Positions 7,535 to 14,423 of a stretch of 47,752 nucleotides of DNA are shown here, piece by piece. The stretch is from Devosia sp. 66-14. GTDB taxonomy: Bacteria; Pseudomonadota; Alphaproteobacteria; Rhizobiales; Devosiaceae. The translations under genes were made by a program, and so were the position numbers. Location of the stretch: contig MKVB01000001.1 in assembly GCA_001899085.1 (NCBI GenBank), positions 1,084,108 through 1,131,859 on the forward strand, read 5' to 3'. The first letter of the stretch is position 1. Each line of letters begins with the position of its first letter. The notes under the pieces were generated by a model. That model did not search any database. It saw nothing but the letters and a program-made list of their open reading frames with translations, and was not told where the DNA came from.

Positions 7535-8197
7535 ATGAACCCGATGAAACTGGCTGGAGCCGCGGCAGTGCTGCTCGGCTCGCTGTTTGTTGCCAGCGCG
7601 GCCAATGCCGCGGTGGCCACCAGCACCGTCAACGTCCGCGCCGCGCCGGTGAACGGCGCCGTCGTCGACGTGCTCCGCGCCGGCCAGGAGGTCGAGATCG
7701 ATCGTTGCTCCGGCGGCTGGTGCTATGTGATCAAGCCCGGCCCGGATGGCTGGGTTTCCGCCAATTATCTTTCCGATGACGATTCCGGCGATATCGACAC
7801 CCGCGTGATCGTCCCCGATCGCCCCGGCCCGGTGCGTCCGAACCCCGGCCGTCCCGACGTCGATGTGAGCATCGGCTTCAACGTTCCCGGCTTCAGCTTC
7901 CAGATCGGTTCGGGCGGCTTCGATATCCGTCCCGGTCGTCCGGGCGGCAACCGCGACCGCGTCTGCTTCTACGAGGACACCAACTTCCGCGGCGACAGCT
8001 TCTGCGCCCGTCCGGGTGAGCGTCTCGCGCGCCTCGGCCGCTGGGACGATACGATCCGCTCGATCGAAGTCCGCGGCGATGCCCAGGCCCTCGTCTGCGA
8101 GCGCGCCAACTTCAACGGCCGCTGCATCGTGATCTCGCGCAGCGTCGGCAACCTGCGTGGCGCCAACGACAATATCAGCTCGATCCGCGTCCGCTGA
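7535..8197 (+). CDS. Secreted SH3-like and crystallin-like (I36) protein
   Basis: A 220-residue third paralogue. The signal peptide ends near ANAAVA; the SH3_3 domain carries STVNVRAAPVNGAVVDVL, DRCSGGWCYVIKPGPDGWVSANYL; a linker rich in Pro, Gly and Arg follows; the I36-type domain shows VCFYEDTNFRGDSFCARPGE, RSIEVRGD, LVCERANFNGRCIVISRSVG and DNISSIRVR. The start has GAGAGGA upstream. The Greek-key-like repeats and cysteines are better preserved than in the first paralogue. Inhibition of a protease is suggested by the family name only. Confidence 0.86.
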   Translation: MNPMKLAGAAAVLLGSLFVASAANAAVATSTVNVRAAPVNGAVVDVLRAGQEVEIDRCSGGWCYVIKPGPDGWVSANYLSDDDSGDIDTRVIVPDRPGPVRPNPGRPDVDVSIGFNVPGFSFQIGSGGFDIRPGRPGGNRDRVCFYEDTNFRGDSFCARPGERLARLGRWDDTIRSIEVRGDAQALVCERANFNGRCIVISRSVGNLRGANDNISSIRVR

Positions 8198-8237
8198 CGC
8201 GCCTCGAGCGCTTCGGCAGACCCTGCCGAGCCTTCCG

Positions 8238-8277
8238 AACGCCGCTCCCGGGGCAACCCGGGGGCGGCGTTTGGTTT
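8238..8277 (+). terminator. Rho-independent terminator
   Basis: AACGCCGC (8238-8245) pairs with GCGGCGTT (8264-8271), with additional CCCGGG pairing inside and TTGGTTT after it. It closes the third SH3/I36 gene. Confidence 0.7.
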
Positions 8278-8411
8278 ATGAACGGTTTCTGCAACCTGCA
8301 TTCAGCGCCCTGTCAGCCACGCTGTGCTCGACTGCCCGCTACGCTGCGAAAGCAGCACTGAGGGGGCGTTCTCAGTTCATTCCACCCATCGAGCTGCGAC
8401 GCTCGATACCG

Positions 8412-8479
8412 CGTGAGGCGGGGCGCCTCCCCTCCCTCACGAAGCGGACCCGGCCCGCCGCAACTCGAGCCGGGTCCGC
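8412..8479. repeat. Intergenic hairpins before the ArsR gene
   Basis: The gap 8279-8598 has no gene that I can support. It contains CGTGAGG...CCTCACG (8412-8441) and an 11-bp perfect stem GCGGACCCGGC (8444-8454) with GCCGGGTCCGC (8469-8479). There is no T-run, so these look like palindromic repeats rather than terminators. Confidence 0.4.
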
Positions 8480-8598
8480 GCCTCCTCCCGCGCAACAGTC
8501 CGGCTCGCCTGGCCAAACGCGGCAATATCCGAAACCGTCTCGTTACCGCTTGCCGGCCAGCACCGATCGCTCCGGCGTGCCCTGTCGCCCATCGTCGC

Positions 8599-8660
8599 TT
8601 GACAGCAGGCGCAGCGCAGCATATTCAACACGAACGTTGATCAACAAGGATGTTGAATAT
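8599..8660 (+). promoter_or_regulatory. Promoter with embedded inverted-repeat operator for the ArsR gene
   Basis: TTGACA (8599-8604) and TATTCA (8622-8627) are separated by exactly 17 bp. The -10 lies inside ATATTCAACA (8621-8630), whose exact complement TGTTGAATAT is at 8651-8660, reaching the start codon. Between them is a perfect 10-bp palindrome, GTTGATCAAC (8636-8645). This is the layout expected for autorepression by the ArsR-type protein encoded directly downstream. Confidence 0.7.
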
Positions 8661-9009
8661 GCAAACCGCCGACCCGCTGAGCGCCACGCTCTCGGCCCTT
8701 GCCGATCCGACCCGCCGCGCCCTGCTCGCCCGGCTCAGCGAAGGCGAGGCGACGGTCAACGAACTGGCCGAGCCGTTCGACATCACCCTGCAGGCCGTGT
8801 CGCGCCACCTCAAGGTGCTCGAGACCGCCGGGCTGATCAGCCGCGGCCGCGAGGCGCAATGGCGGCCCTGCAAGCTCGAAACGGCCCGACTGCAGGAGGT
8901 CGATGGCTGGCTCGCCCGCTACCGCATGTTCTGGGAAGGCAGCTTCGACAAGATGGGCGCCTATCTCACCGAGATCACCAAGGGAGATGAAAATGGCCCC
9001 AAGAACTGA
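8659..9009 (+). CDS. ArsR-family winged-helix regulator
   Basis: A compact winged-helix repressor of the ArsR/SdpR type, 116 residues from the chosen start. It begins with DPLSATLSALADPTRRALLARL, the family hallmark, followed by the recognition helix region TLQAVSRHLKVLETAGLI and the wing SRGREAQWRPCKL. There is no metal-binding cysteine set, so it is more like regulators paired with SRPBCC proteins. The ATG at 8659 has AGGA 8 bp upstream; the in-frame ATG at 8650 has no room for one. It overlaps the SRPBCC gene by 17 bp. Autoregulation through the overlapping operator is likely. Confidence 0.88.
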   Translation: MQTADPLSATLSALADPTRRALLARLSEGEATVNELAEPFDITLQAVSRHLKVLETAGLISRGREAQWRPCKLETARLQEVDGWLARYRMFWEGSFDKMGAYLTEITKGDENGPKN

Positions 9010-9499
9010 CGGACACACTGAAGCGCTGAAGCTGCGCGACGACGAACTGTTCATCAGCCGCAGCTTCGATGCGCCACTCTCCATCGTCTGGCGCATGTGG
9101 CAGGACCCCGAGCACATGATCCGCTGGTGGGGCCCCGAAGGCTTTACCGTCACCGACCTCGCCTCCGATTTCCGCCCCGGCGGCGCCTGGCGCGTCGGCA
9201 TGACCTCGTCGATGTTCCCCAAGAGCTGGTCGAGCGGCGAGTATATCGAGATCGAGCCGCACAAGCGCATCGTCCTGAGCTTCGCCTGGGACGACGATTC
9301 CGGCGAAACCGTCCCCACCACCATCACCGTGCAGTTCGAGGAACGCGCCGGGCGCACCACCCAGCACTTCCACCAGGCCCCGTTCACCTCCGTCGCCTCG
9401 CGCGACAGCCATGTCGGTGGCTGGAATTCGCTCTTCAACAAGGAAGAGAAATACGCTGCCGCCCTCGCCCAGGGCATCCAGCTGCCGCAGCTGACCTAA
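8993..9499 (+). CDS. SRPBCC (AHSA1-type) protein
   Basis: A 168-residue START-like/AHSA1-domain protein. Diagnostic segments are ISRSFDAPLSIVWRMWQDPEHMIRWWGP near the N terminus, DFRPGGAWRVGM, EYIEIEPHKRIVLSFAWDDD and the terminal GGWNSLFNKEEKYA helix that closes the hydrophobic cavity. These proteins bind hydrophobic ligands; those paired with ArsR-type regulators are common, but the ligand is rarely known. It overlaps the regulator gene and is followed 111 bp later by an SDR gene on the same strand, possibly the same transcript. Confidence 0.87.
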   Translation: MAPRTDGHTEALKLRDDELFISRSFDAPLSIVWRMWQDPEHMIRWWGPEGFTVTDLASDFRPGGAWRVGMTSSMFPKSWSSGEYIEIEPHKRIVLSFAWDDDSGETVPTTITVQFEERAGRTTQHFHQAPFTSVASRDSHVGGWNSLFNKEEKYAAALAQGIQLPQLT

Positions 9500-9610
9500 C
9501 CAGGGCCCACCTACAGAACAGCGCCGTCTGCTCCTGCGTCCCCTTCGGGTGGCGCAGGCAGGGTAGGAATTTGCCTTCCCACCGCTCCCTCAACGATACG
9601 AGAAACCCCC

Positions 9611-10399
9611 ATGCTGCTCGCCAACAAGATCGCCATCATCCACGGGGCCGCCGGCAAGATCGGTTCCACCACGGCCCGCCAGTTCGCTGCCGATGGCGCC
9701 CGCCTGTTCCTCGCCGGCCGCAACCTCGCCAAGGTCCAGGCCGTCGCCGAGGCGATCAATGCCGAGGGCGGCTCGGCCGAATCCGCCGAAGTCGACGCCC
9801 TCGACGAAGCCGCGGTCCGCGCCCATGCCGATGCCGTCGCCGCCCAGGCGGGCCGCATCGATATCAGCTTCAATGCCATCTCGATCTTCGGCCATTTGCA
9901 GGGCACGCGCCTCATCGACATGAACAGCGCCGACGTCCTCACGCCGATCACCGCCGGCGTCCGCACGCATCTGTTCACCGGCGTCGCAGCCGCCCGCCAC
10001 ATGGTCAGCCAGGGCTCCGGCGTCATCCTCACGCTCTCGTCCACCGGCGCCCATCTCTCGGGCCGCGATCAGATGGAGCACAGCGCCGGTGGCTTCGGCA
10101 TCGCCTGCACCGCCATCGAAGCGCTGTCGCGCACCCTCGCGGCGGAGCTGGGTCCCAAGGGGATCCGCGTCGTCTGCCTGCGCTCGGAGGCCATCCCCGA
10201 GACCTGGCCCGCCGCCCCCGAGCACGCCGAGCTTGTCCGCGAGATCAAGGCCTACATGACGGCCGGCACGATCCTGGGCCGCATGACCACCCTCGCCGAG
10301 GTCGCCAACGCCGCCGCCTTCGCCGCCTCCGACCGGGCCAGCGCCATCAGCGGCGCCATCATGAACCTCACCTGCGGCTCGGTGATGGACGCCGATTGA
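9611..10399 (+). CDS. SDR-family protein with atypical active site
   Basis: A 262-residue classical-length SDR fold. The nucleotide-binding segment is IIHGAAGKIGSTTARQFAADGA (about residues 9-30), then SFNAISIFG replaces the NNAG-type motif and VILTLSST supplies the serine strand. The usual catalytic YxxxK is not there: the aligned segment reads GFGIACTAIEAL, with Phe162 at the Tyr site and Cys166 at the Lys site. It may be a non-catalytic or altered SDR. The C terminus (GAIMNLTCGSVMDAD) is typical. It lies downstream of the ArsR/SRPBCC pair. Confidence 0.82.
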   Translation: MLLANKIAIIHGAAGKIGSTTARQFAADGARLFLAGRNLAKVQAVAEAINAEGGSAESAEVDALDEAAVRAHADAVAAQAGRIDISFNAISIFGHLQGTRLIDMNSADVLTPITAGVRTHLFTGVAAARHMVSQGSGVILTLSSTGAHLSGRDQMEHSAGGFGIACTAIEALSRTLAAELGPKGIRVVCLRSEAIPETWPAAPEHAELVREIKAYMTAGTILGRMTTLAEVANAAAFAASDRASAISGAIMNLTCGSVMDAD

Positions 10400-10434
10400 G
10401 GGGGGAGAACGACCAGGCCATCGTGCCTCCAAAA

Positions 10435-10629
10435 CCCCCTCTCTTGCAAAATCTAAGGCTTAGCCAAGCGGCTAAACCTAGGATTTTGCTTTCTCCCCCG
10501 CCAAGGGGGAGATGAGCGGTGGCTTCCATTCCTTCCGGTGTATCAGTCGGGACTCTCCCCCTTGGCGGGGGAGAAAGCGAAAACTTGGGCTTAGCGCAGC
10601 TAAGTCCTTAGTTTTCGCCAGAGAGGGGG
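10435..10629. repeat. Nested palindromic intergenic repeat (family F)
   Basis: The two halves of this 195-bp block are roughly complementary: CCCCCTCTC at the left end with GAGAGGGGG at the right; two TAAG/CTTA-rich internal hairpins (10451-10485 and 10588-10611); and CTCCCCCGCCAAGGGGGAG facing CTCCCCCTTGGCGGGGGAG near the middle. It has no coding potential and fills the gap before arfB. No second copy of exactly this type is in the window. Confidence 0.6.
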
Positions 10630-10753
10630 TGCTGGGAGCCACTCTGCTCGCTTCCGGGGGATGGGGGTGGCCACTCGCTTGGGCCTTTGTGCTATGCTCC
10701 GCTGTACCAGCCGGAGCCCAGCCATTCCCGACTCCCTCCACATCGGCGGCGCC

Positions 10754-11152
10754 GTGCATCTCCCCCTGTCGGAGATCTCGATCGACTACATCCGCAGCCC
10801 CGGCCCCGGTGGGCAGAACGTCAACAAGGTGTCGAGCGCCGCGCAGCTGCGCTTCGACCTCCTGGGTTCGCCCTCCCTGCCCGAGCCGCTCAAGCAGCGC
10901 GCCGTCGCCCTGGCCGGCAGCCGGCTGACCACCGACGGCGTCATCGTCATCACCGCCAATCGCCTGCGCAGCCAGCCGCTCAACCGCGACGACGCCATCG
11001 ACCGCCTGGTCGCCATCCTGCGCGAAGCGCTGGTGCCGCCAAAGCCCCGCCGCCCGACCCGGCCGACGCTCGGCTCCAAGCAGCGCCGGCTCGAGGGCAA
11101 AACCCAGCGCGGCGCCACCAAGAAGCTGCGCAGTTCGAAGAACTGGGACTGA
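10754..11152 (+). CDS. arfB: Alternative ribosome-rescue factor ArfB (YaeJ-like)
   Basis: A release-factor-like peptidyl-tRNA hydrolase that frees ribosomes stalled on truncated mRNA. The catalytic loop GPGGQNVNKVSS is intact, followed by the QLRFDL strand, DGVIVITANRLRSQPLNRDDAIDRL and the long basic tail (KPRRPTRPTLGSKQRRLEGK) that enters the empty mRNA channel. The length, 132 residues from GTG 10754, fits the family (140 in E. coli). The start is uncertain: aligned homologues would begin a few residues earlier, where no ATG exists, while an ATG at 10694 overlaps a -10-like TATGCT. Confidence 0.85.
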   Translation: MHLPLSEISIDYIRSPGPGGQNVNKVSSAAQLRFDLLGSPSLPEPLKQRAVALAGSRLTTDGVIVITANRLRSQPLNRDDAIDRLVAILREALVPPKPRRPTRPTLGSKQRRLEGKTQRGATKKLRSSKNWD

Positions 11153-11228
11153 GCAGCTGTAACGCGTCGGTTACGCCTGCAAAGGCCTGAGCCCGGCCAC
11201 AGACAAGCCGCAATTTGCAGCCCAATCT

Positions 11229-11245
11229 GGTTTGCATCACAAACC
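11229..11245. promoter_or_regulatory. Inverted repeat, probable operator
   Basis: GGTTTG-CATCA-CAAACC is a perfect 6-bp inverted repeat, 15 bp before the ATG of the membrane protein whose gene is coupled to a winged-helix regulator. A -35-like TTGCAG lies at 11215-11220. It is a likely autoregulatory site. Confidence 0.45.
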
Positions 11246-11259
11246 TGAGTCTGCGACCC

Positions 11260-11868
11260 ATGCCGGATCTCGACAAAGCCCTCGCCGACATCGTGGAAAT
11301 CAAGTCGCGCCTCGCCCAGTCGAGCCAGTTCCTCGGGCTCGGCCCGGCTGCCCTCGCCACCTCCGGCGTCCTCGCCTTCGCCGTCGCGGCGCTGCAGACG
11401 GTGCTGCCGGGCGCCGCCGAGCCCATCGCCTATTTCACCGGCTGGGTGCTCACCGCCCTCGTCGCCGTCGGCCTGATCGGCGCCGAGATGCTGCGCCGGG
11501 CGCAGCGCCACCATGCCGGGCTGGCCGACCAGATGATCCGCGAAGCGGTGCTGAACTTCGTGCCGGCAGGCGTCGCCGGCGCGGCGCTGCTCGCCTTCTT
11601 CGCCCGCTTCGCGCCGGCGCAGCTCTGGCTGGTTCCCGGGCTGTGGCTGATCCTCGTCAGCCTCGGCATCTTCGCCGCGGCCCGGTCGCTGCCGCGCGCC
11701 ATCGCCCTGGCGGGCGCCTGGTACCTGCTCGCCGGCTTCACCGTGCTGCTCCTTGCCGCCACCGACCAGAGCCTTTCGCCCTGGCATATGGGCCTGCCCT
11801 TCGCCGTGGGCCAGCTGCTGGTCGCGGCCATCGTCCACCGCGCCTCGGAGGCCACCAATGTCCGCTGA
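11260..11868 (+). CDS. Hypothetical six-helix membrane protein
   Basis: A 202-residue protein starting with an amphipathic helix (MPDLDKALADIVEIKSRLAQS) and then about six transmembrane segments, for example ALATSGVLAFAVAALQTVL, YFTGWVLTALVAVGLIGAEML and LWLVPGLWLILVSLGIFAAA. I do not recognise a named family. It overlaps the following winged-helix regulator gene by 11 bp; such membrane-protein/regulator pairs are often co-regulated, with the membrane partner acting as sensor or as anti-regulator. That role is inference here. Confidence 0.75.
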   Translation: MPDLDKALADIVEIKSRLAQSSQFLGLGPAALATSGVLAFAVAALQTVLPGAAEPIAYFTGWVLTALVAVGLIGAEMLRRAQRHHAGLADQMIREAVLNFVPAGVAGAALLAFFARFAPAQLWLVPGLWLILVSLGIFAAARSLPRAIALAGAWYLLAGFTVLLLAATDQSLSPWHMGLPFAVGQLLVAAIVHRASEATNVR

Positions 11869-12220
11869 GCCCGACGTCCCCTTTGCCTATGACGGGCTCG
11901 ATCGCGTCATCCACGAAAAGGCCCGTCTCGGCATCCTCACTTCGCTGGCCGGCCGCCCCGACGGCCTCGCATTCAACGACCTGCTGCGCCTGTGCGGCCT
12001 GACCCAGGGCAATCTCAGCCGCCACCTCGCGGTGCTGCAGGAGGCCGGCCTGGTCGACATCCACAAGGGCTATACCGGTAACCGACCGCTGACCGAAATC
12101 CACCTCACCCCCGCCGGCCGCCAGCGTTTTCTCGACTATCTCTCGGTGCTCGAACGCGTCGTCCGCGACGCCTCGGCGCGGGCTGAACAGGCGGCGCCGG
12201 GCAAGCCGCAGGTGGCGTAG
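11858..12220 (+). CDS. Winged-helix transcriptional regulator
   Basis: A 120-residue DNA-binding protein: LDRVIHEKARLGILTSLAG starts the winged helix, FNDLLRLCGLTQGNLSRHLAVLQEAGLVDIHKGYTGNRPLTEIHLTPAGRQRF contains the recognition helix and wing. This fits the HTH_34 group of one-domain regulators, related to MarR. CGGAG lies 7 bp before the ATG, within the preceding gene. It is translated together with the membrane protein gene. The inverted repeat at 11229-11245 is a good candidate target. Confidence 0.85.
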   Translation: MSAEPDVPFAYDGLDRVIHEKARLGILTSLAGRPDGLAFNDLLRLCGLTQGNLSRHLAVLQEAGLVDIHKGYTGNRPLTEIHLTPAGRQRFLDYLSVLERVVRDASARAEQAAPGKPQVA

Positions 12221-12234
12221 TGCGTACTGAAGCA

Positions 12235-12436
12235 GACGGCCCCCTCCCTAGCCATTCGAGCATAGCTCTCATGGCCTTCTCGCCTCAAATCGCTCCACTG
12301 GAGCGATTTGCCCTTCGGGACGGTTCGAAGTCCCCCATAAAGGGGGAGGTGCCGCGCCGGTGTGTTTGGCACGATCGAAGACAGAGCTTCGACTCTTCAC
12401 CTCCCCCTTTATGGGGGAGGCCGGGAGGGGGCCGTC
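12235..12436. repeat. Palindromic repeat, family B copy 1
   Basis: It opens with GACGGCCCCCTCCC and closes with GGGAGGGGGCCGTC. The inner right part (ATCGAAGACAGAGC, then CACCTCCCCC) is nearly identical to copy 2 at 44735-44858. Compared with copy 2, the left arm carries extra sequence of about 80 bp that includes a perfect 12-bp palindrome (12286-12310). It fills the gap before the UppS-like gene and has no coding potential. Confidence 0.7.
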
Positions 12437-12512
12437 TCTCTCGGTTGACCACCCTAAATCCGTAACCAAAGCCTGACCCATCAGCCGCATCACCACATCC
12501 ACGAGGTTTACA

Positions 12513-13196
12513 ATGCAAACCACTCCCGATCACAAACTCCACGTTGCCATCATCATGGACGGCAACGGGCGCTGGGCGGAGGCGCGTGGCCTGCCTCGTC
12601 CCGCCGGGCACCAGGTCGGCGCCGATGCGGTGCGCGCCATCGTTCGCTCGGCCATAACGCGGGGCATCGGCGCGCTCTCGCTCTATGCCTTTTCCAGCTA
12701 CAACTGGCGCCGCTCCGAGGCCGAGGTTGCCGGCATGATGGCGCTGCTGCGGCACTTCCTGCTGGTCGAGGCCCGCCAGCTGCGCGACGCCAATGTCCGC
12801 ATCTCCATCCTCGGGCGCCGCGACCGCCTGCCGCTCGGCCTGGTGAAGGCCATCGCCGCCGCCGAGCGCAGCACCGCCGGGTGCACCGGCCTGCATCTGC
12901 GCGTCGCCATCGATTACTCGGCCCGCGACGCCATTCTCGCCGCCGCGGCGGCGGGCCCCGACGCCATTGCCGCCGAGCTGGGCACCGAGGATGTCGACTT
13001 CCTGATCCGCACCGGCGGCGACCAGCGCCTCTCCGATTTCATGCTGTGGGAATGCGCCCAGGCCGAACTCTATTTCACCCGGGTGAAATGGCCCGATTTC
13101 GGCCCCGCCGAGTTCGACACCGCGCTGGCGGAATATGCCGGGAGGGTCCGCAGTTTCGGGGGCAATGTCGAGCCGATGCGGGCGATGGCCGGGTAG
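12513..13196 (+). CDS. uppS: Undecaprenyl diphosphate synthase-like cis-prenyltransferase
   Basis: A 227-residue cis-prenyltransferase, which condenses isopentenyl diphosphate with an allylic diphosphate to make the long-chain carrier lipid. Motifs: IIMDGNGRWAEARG with the catalytic Asp, a LYAFSSYNWRRS segment (the usual version is FSTENW), and the C-terminal substrate site FLIRTGGDQRLSDFMLWECAQAELYF. It is a little shorter than typical UppS (about 240-250) and stands alone, not in the frr-uppS-cdsA cluster where the housekeeping copy normally lies. It may be a second, divergent copy. GAGG precedes the ATG. Confidence 0.85.
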   Translation: MQTTPDHKLHVAIIMDGNGRWAEARGLPRPAGHQVGADAVRAIVRSAITRGIGALSLYAFSSYNWRRSEAEVAGMMALLRHFLLVEARQLRDANVRISILGRRDRLPLGLVKAIAAAERSTAGCTGLHLRVAIDYSARDAILAAAAAGPDAIAAELGTEDVDFLIRTGGDQRLSDFMLWECAQAELYFTRVKWPDFGPAEFDTALAEYAGRVRSFGGNVEPMRAMAG

Positions 13197-13221
13197 TGGG
13201 GTCACCGGCGCAAGGGCTTGA

Positions 13222-13343
13222 GCGCCCCCTCTCCCTCTGGGGGAGAGGGTTGGGGTGAGGGGGCCTTGCCGCATACACCGAGCCCGTAGAAGGCCCCCTC
13301 ACCCGGCCCTTCGGGCCGACCTCTCCCCCAAGGGAGAGGTGGC
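13222..13343. repeat. Palindromic repeat (family C)
   Basis: GCGCCCCCTCTCCCTCTGGG...GAGGGGG on the left faces CCCCCTCACCC...CTCTCCCCCAAGGGAGAGG on the right, with a GGCCCTTCGGGCC hairpin at 13309-13320. It lies between converging genes (UppS-like and the DHFR-like protein) and might also stop transcription. Confidence 0.6.
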
Positions 13344-13958
13344 TCATGGCCGCTGGAACGTCTGGTATTTCGCCTCGCCCACCCGTTCGAACACCTGGAT
13401 GTTCAGCCCGCCTGGCGTCGTGTCGTTGCGCTTTGCGTGCATTGCCGTCGCCACGCCGCTGTCCTTGAACAGCTTGTGCCCGGCGCCGACGATCACCGGC
13501 GCCACGATCAGCCGCAGCTCATCGACCAGCCCGGCTGCCAGCAGCGCGCCGCCGAGGCTGCCGCTGCCATGCACCTGCAGCTCGCCGCCCGGACGCGCCT
13601 TCAGCGCTTCGATTTCCTTGAGCACGTCGCCGCGCAGCACCGTCGCCGGCCCCCAGCTGGTGGCGCCCAGCGTCGCCGAGGCCACGTATTTCGGCAGCCG
13701 GTTCATCATCAGCCCGATTGCGTCGTCCGGCTTGTTCATCTCCGGCCAGTCGCGCGAAAAACTCTCATAGGTCCGCCGCCCCAGCAGCAGCCCGCCGGCC
13801 TGCTCCAGCCAGTTCCGCGCCTGCGCCAGAAACGCCGCTTCCATGTATGGCACGAACCAGCCGCCGCGCGAGAACCCGTCGCTGCGGTCCTCGTCGGGAC
13901 CTCCCGGCCCCTGGTAGACATTGTCCAGCGACACGAATGTCGACACCACAAGCTTCAT
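13344..13958 (-). CDS. Dihydrofolate reductase-family (RibD C-terminal-like) protein
   Basis: A 204-residue protein of the RibD C-terminal/DHFR-like fold that binds NADPH. Visible features are MKLVVSTFVSLDNVYQGPGGPDED at the N terminus, LLLGRRTYESFSRDWP, a central YVASATL strand, GELQVHGSGSLGGALLAAGLVDELRLIVAPVIVGAG, and FKDSGVAT. This family commonly neighbours ArsR/SRPBCC pairs, as here, where it is divergent from the next ArsR gene; the operators at 14014-14068 lie between. The start at 13958 has AAGGAG upstream. It is not the housekeeping folA or ribD. Confidence 0.85.
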   Translation of the reverse strand: MKLVVSTFVSLDNVYQGPGGPDEDRSDGFSRGGWFVPYMEAAFLAQARNWLEQAGGLLLGRRTYESFSRDWPEMNKPDDAIGLMMNRLPKYVASATLGATSWGPATVLRGDVLKEIEALKARPGGELQVHGSGSLGGALLAAGLVDELRLIVAPVIVGAGHKLFKDSGVATAMHAKRNDTTPGGLNIQVFERVGEAKYQTFQRP

Positions 13959-14013
13959 TCTTCGAACTCCTTGATCGAAACACTTTGCCGATCGGCTAAC
14001 TATCAATCAAAAA

Positions 14014-14068
14014 CACTTAGCGCAATGGCTAAGTGATGGACATCGCAACACTTAGCCATTGCGCTAAG
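14014..14068. promoter_or_regulatory. Paired palindromic operators between the DHFR-like gene and ArsR gene
   Basis: Two sites face each other. The first, 14014-14035, is CACTTAG-N8-CTAAGTG with core CGCAATGG; the second, 14049-14068, contains the complementary core CCATTGCG between CTTAG and CTAAG, so it is almost the exact reverse complement of the first. Each site is itself an inverted repeat, and the pair forms a larger dyad. Two bound dimers could control both divergent genes. Confidence 0.65.
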
Positions 14069-14093
14069 CATTATGCGGTGCTAGGCGTCGCGT

Positions 14094-14423
14094 ATGCAGG
14101 CGGACACCACACAGCTCGATGCGATCTTCCAGGCCCTCGCCGATCCGACGCGGCGGGCGATCCTGGCCCGGCTCGGCGGCGGGCCGGCCGGCGTCGGCGA
14201 GTTGGCCAAGCCGTTCGACATGGCCCTGCCCTCGTTCATGAAGCACATCGCCGCGCTCGAGCAGAGCGGCCTCATCCGCACCGCGAAAGCCGGCCGGGTG
14301 CGCACCTGCACCATTGAAACGGGCACCTTCCAGCTGGTGGAAGGCTGGCTGGACCAGCAACGCCGGCTGTGGAACGCCCGCACCGACCGGCTCGAGGCCT
14401 TCGTCACGAGGGACAGGACATGA
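14094..14423 (+). CDS. ArsR-family winged-helix regulator
   Basis: A 109-residue repressor-like protein with LDAIFQALADPTRRAILARL, GVGELAKPFDMALPSFMKHIAALEQSGLI and the wing RTAKAGRVRTCTI, then a helix QLVEGWLDQQRRLWNARTDRLE. It is a paralogue of the ArsR protein at 8.7 kb. No good ribosome site precedes the ATG and the operator region is close, so the message may be leaderless or nearly so. Its stop overlaps the SRPBCC start (ATGA). Confidence 0.87.
   Translation: MQADTTQLDAIFQALADPTRRAILARLGGGPAGVGELAKPFDMALPSFMKHIAALEQSGLIRTAKAGRVRTCTIETGTFQLVEGWLDQQRRLWNARTDRLEAFVTRDRT

Noticed and set aside
8301-8316. A fifth TTCAG-N6-TTCAG site (TTCAG-N6-GTCAG)
   Set aside because: One base off, and 340 bp from the next gene behind a terminator; not convincing.
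10694-10753. ATG 10694 as start of arfB
   Set aside because: It overlaps a -10-like TATGCT and would add about 20 residues that do not resemble the family; GTG 10754 is preferred though weak.
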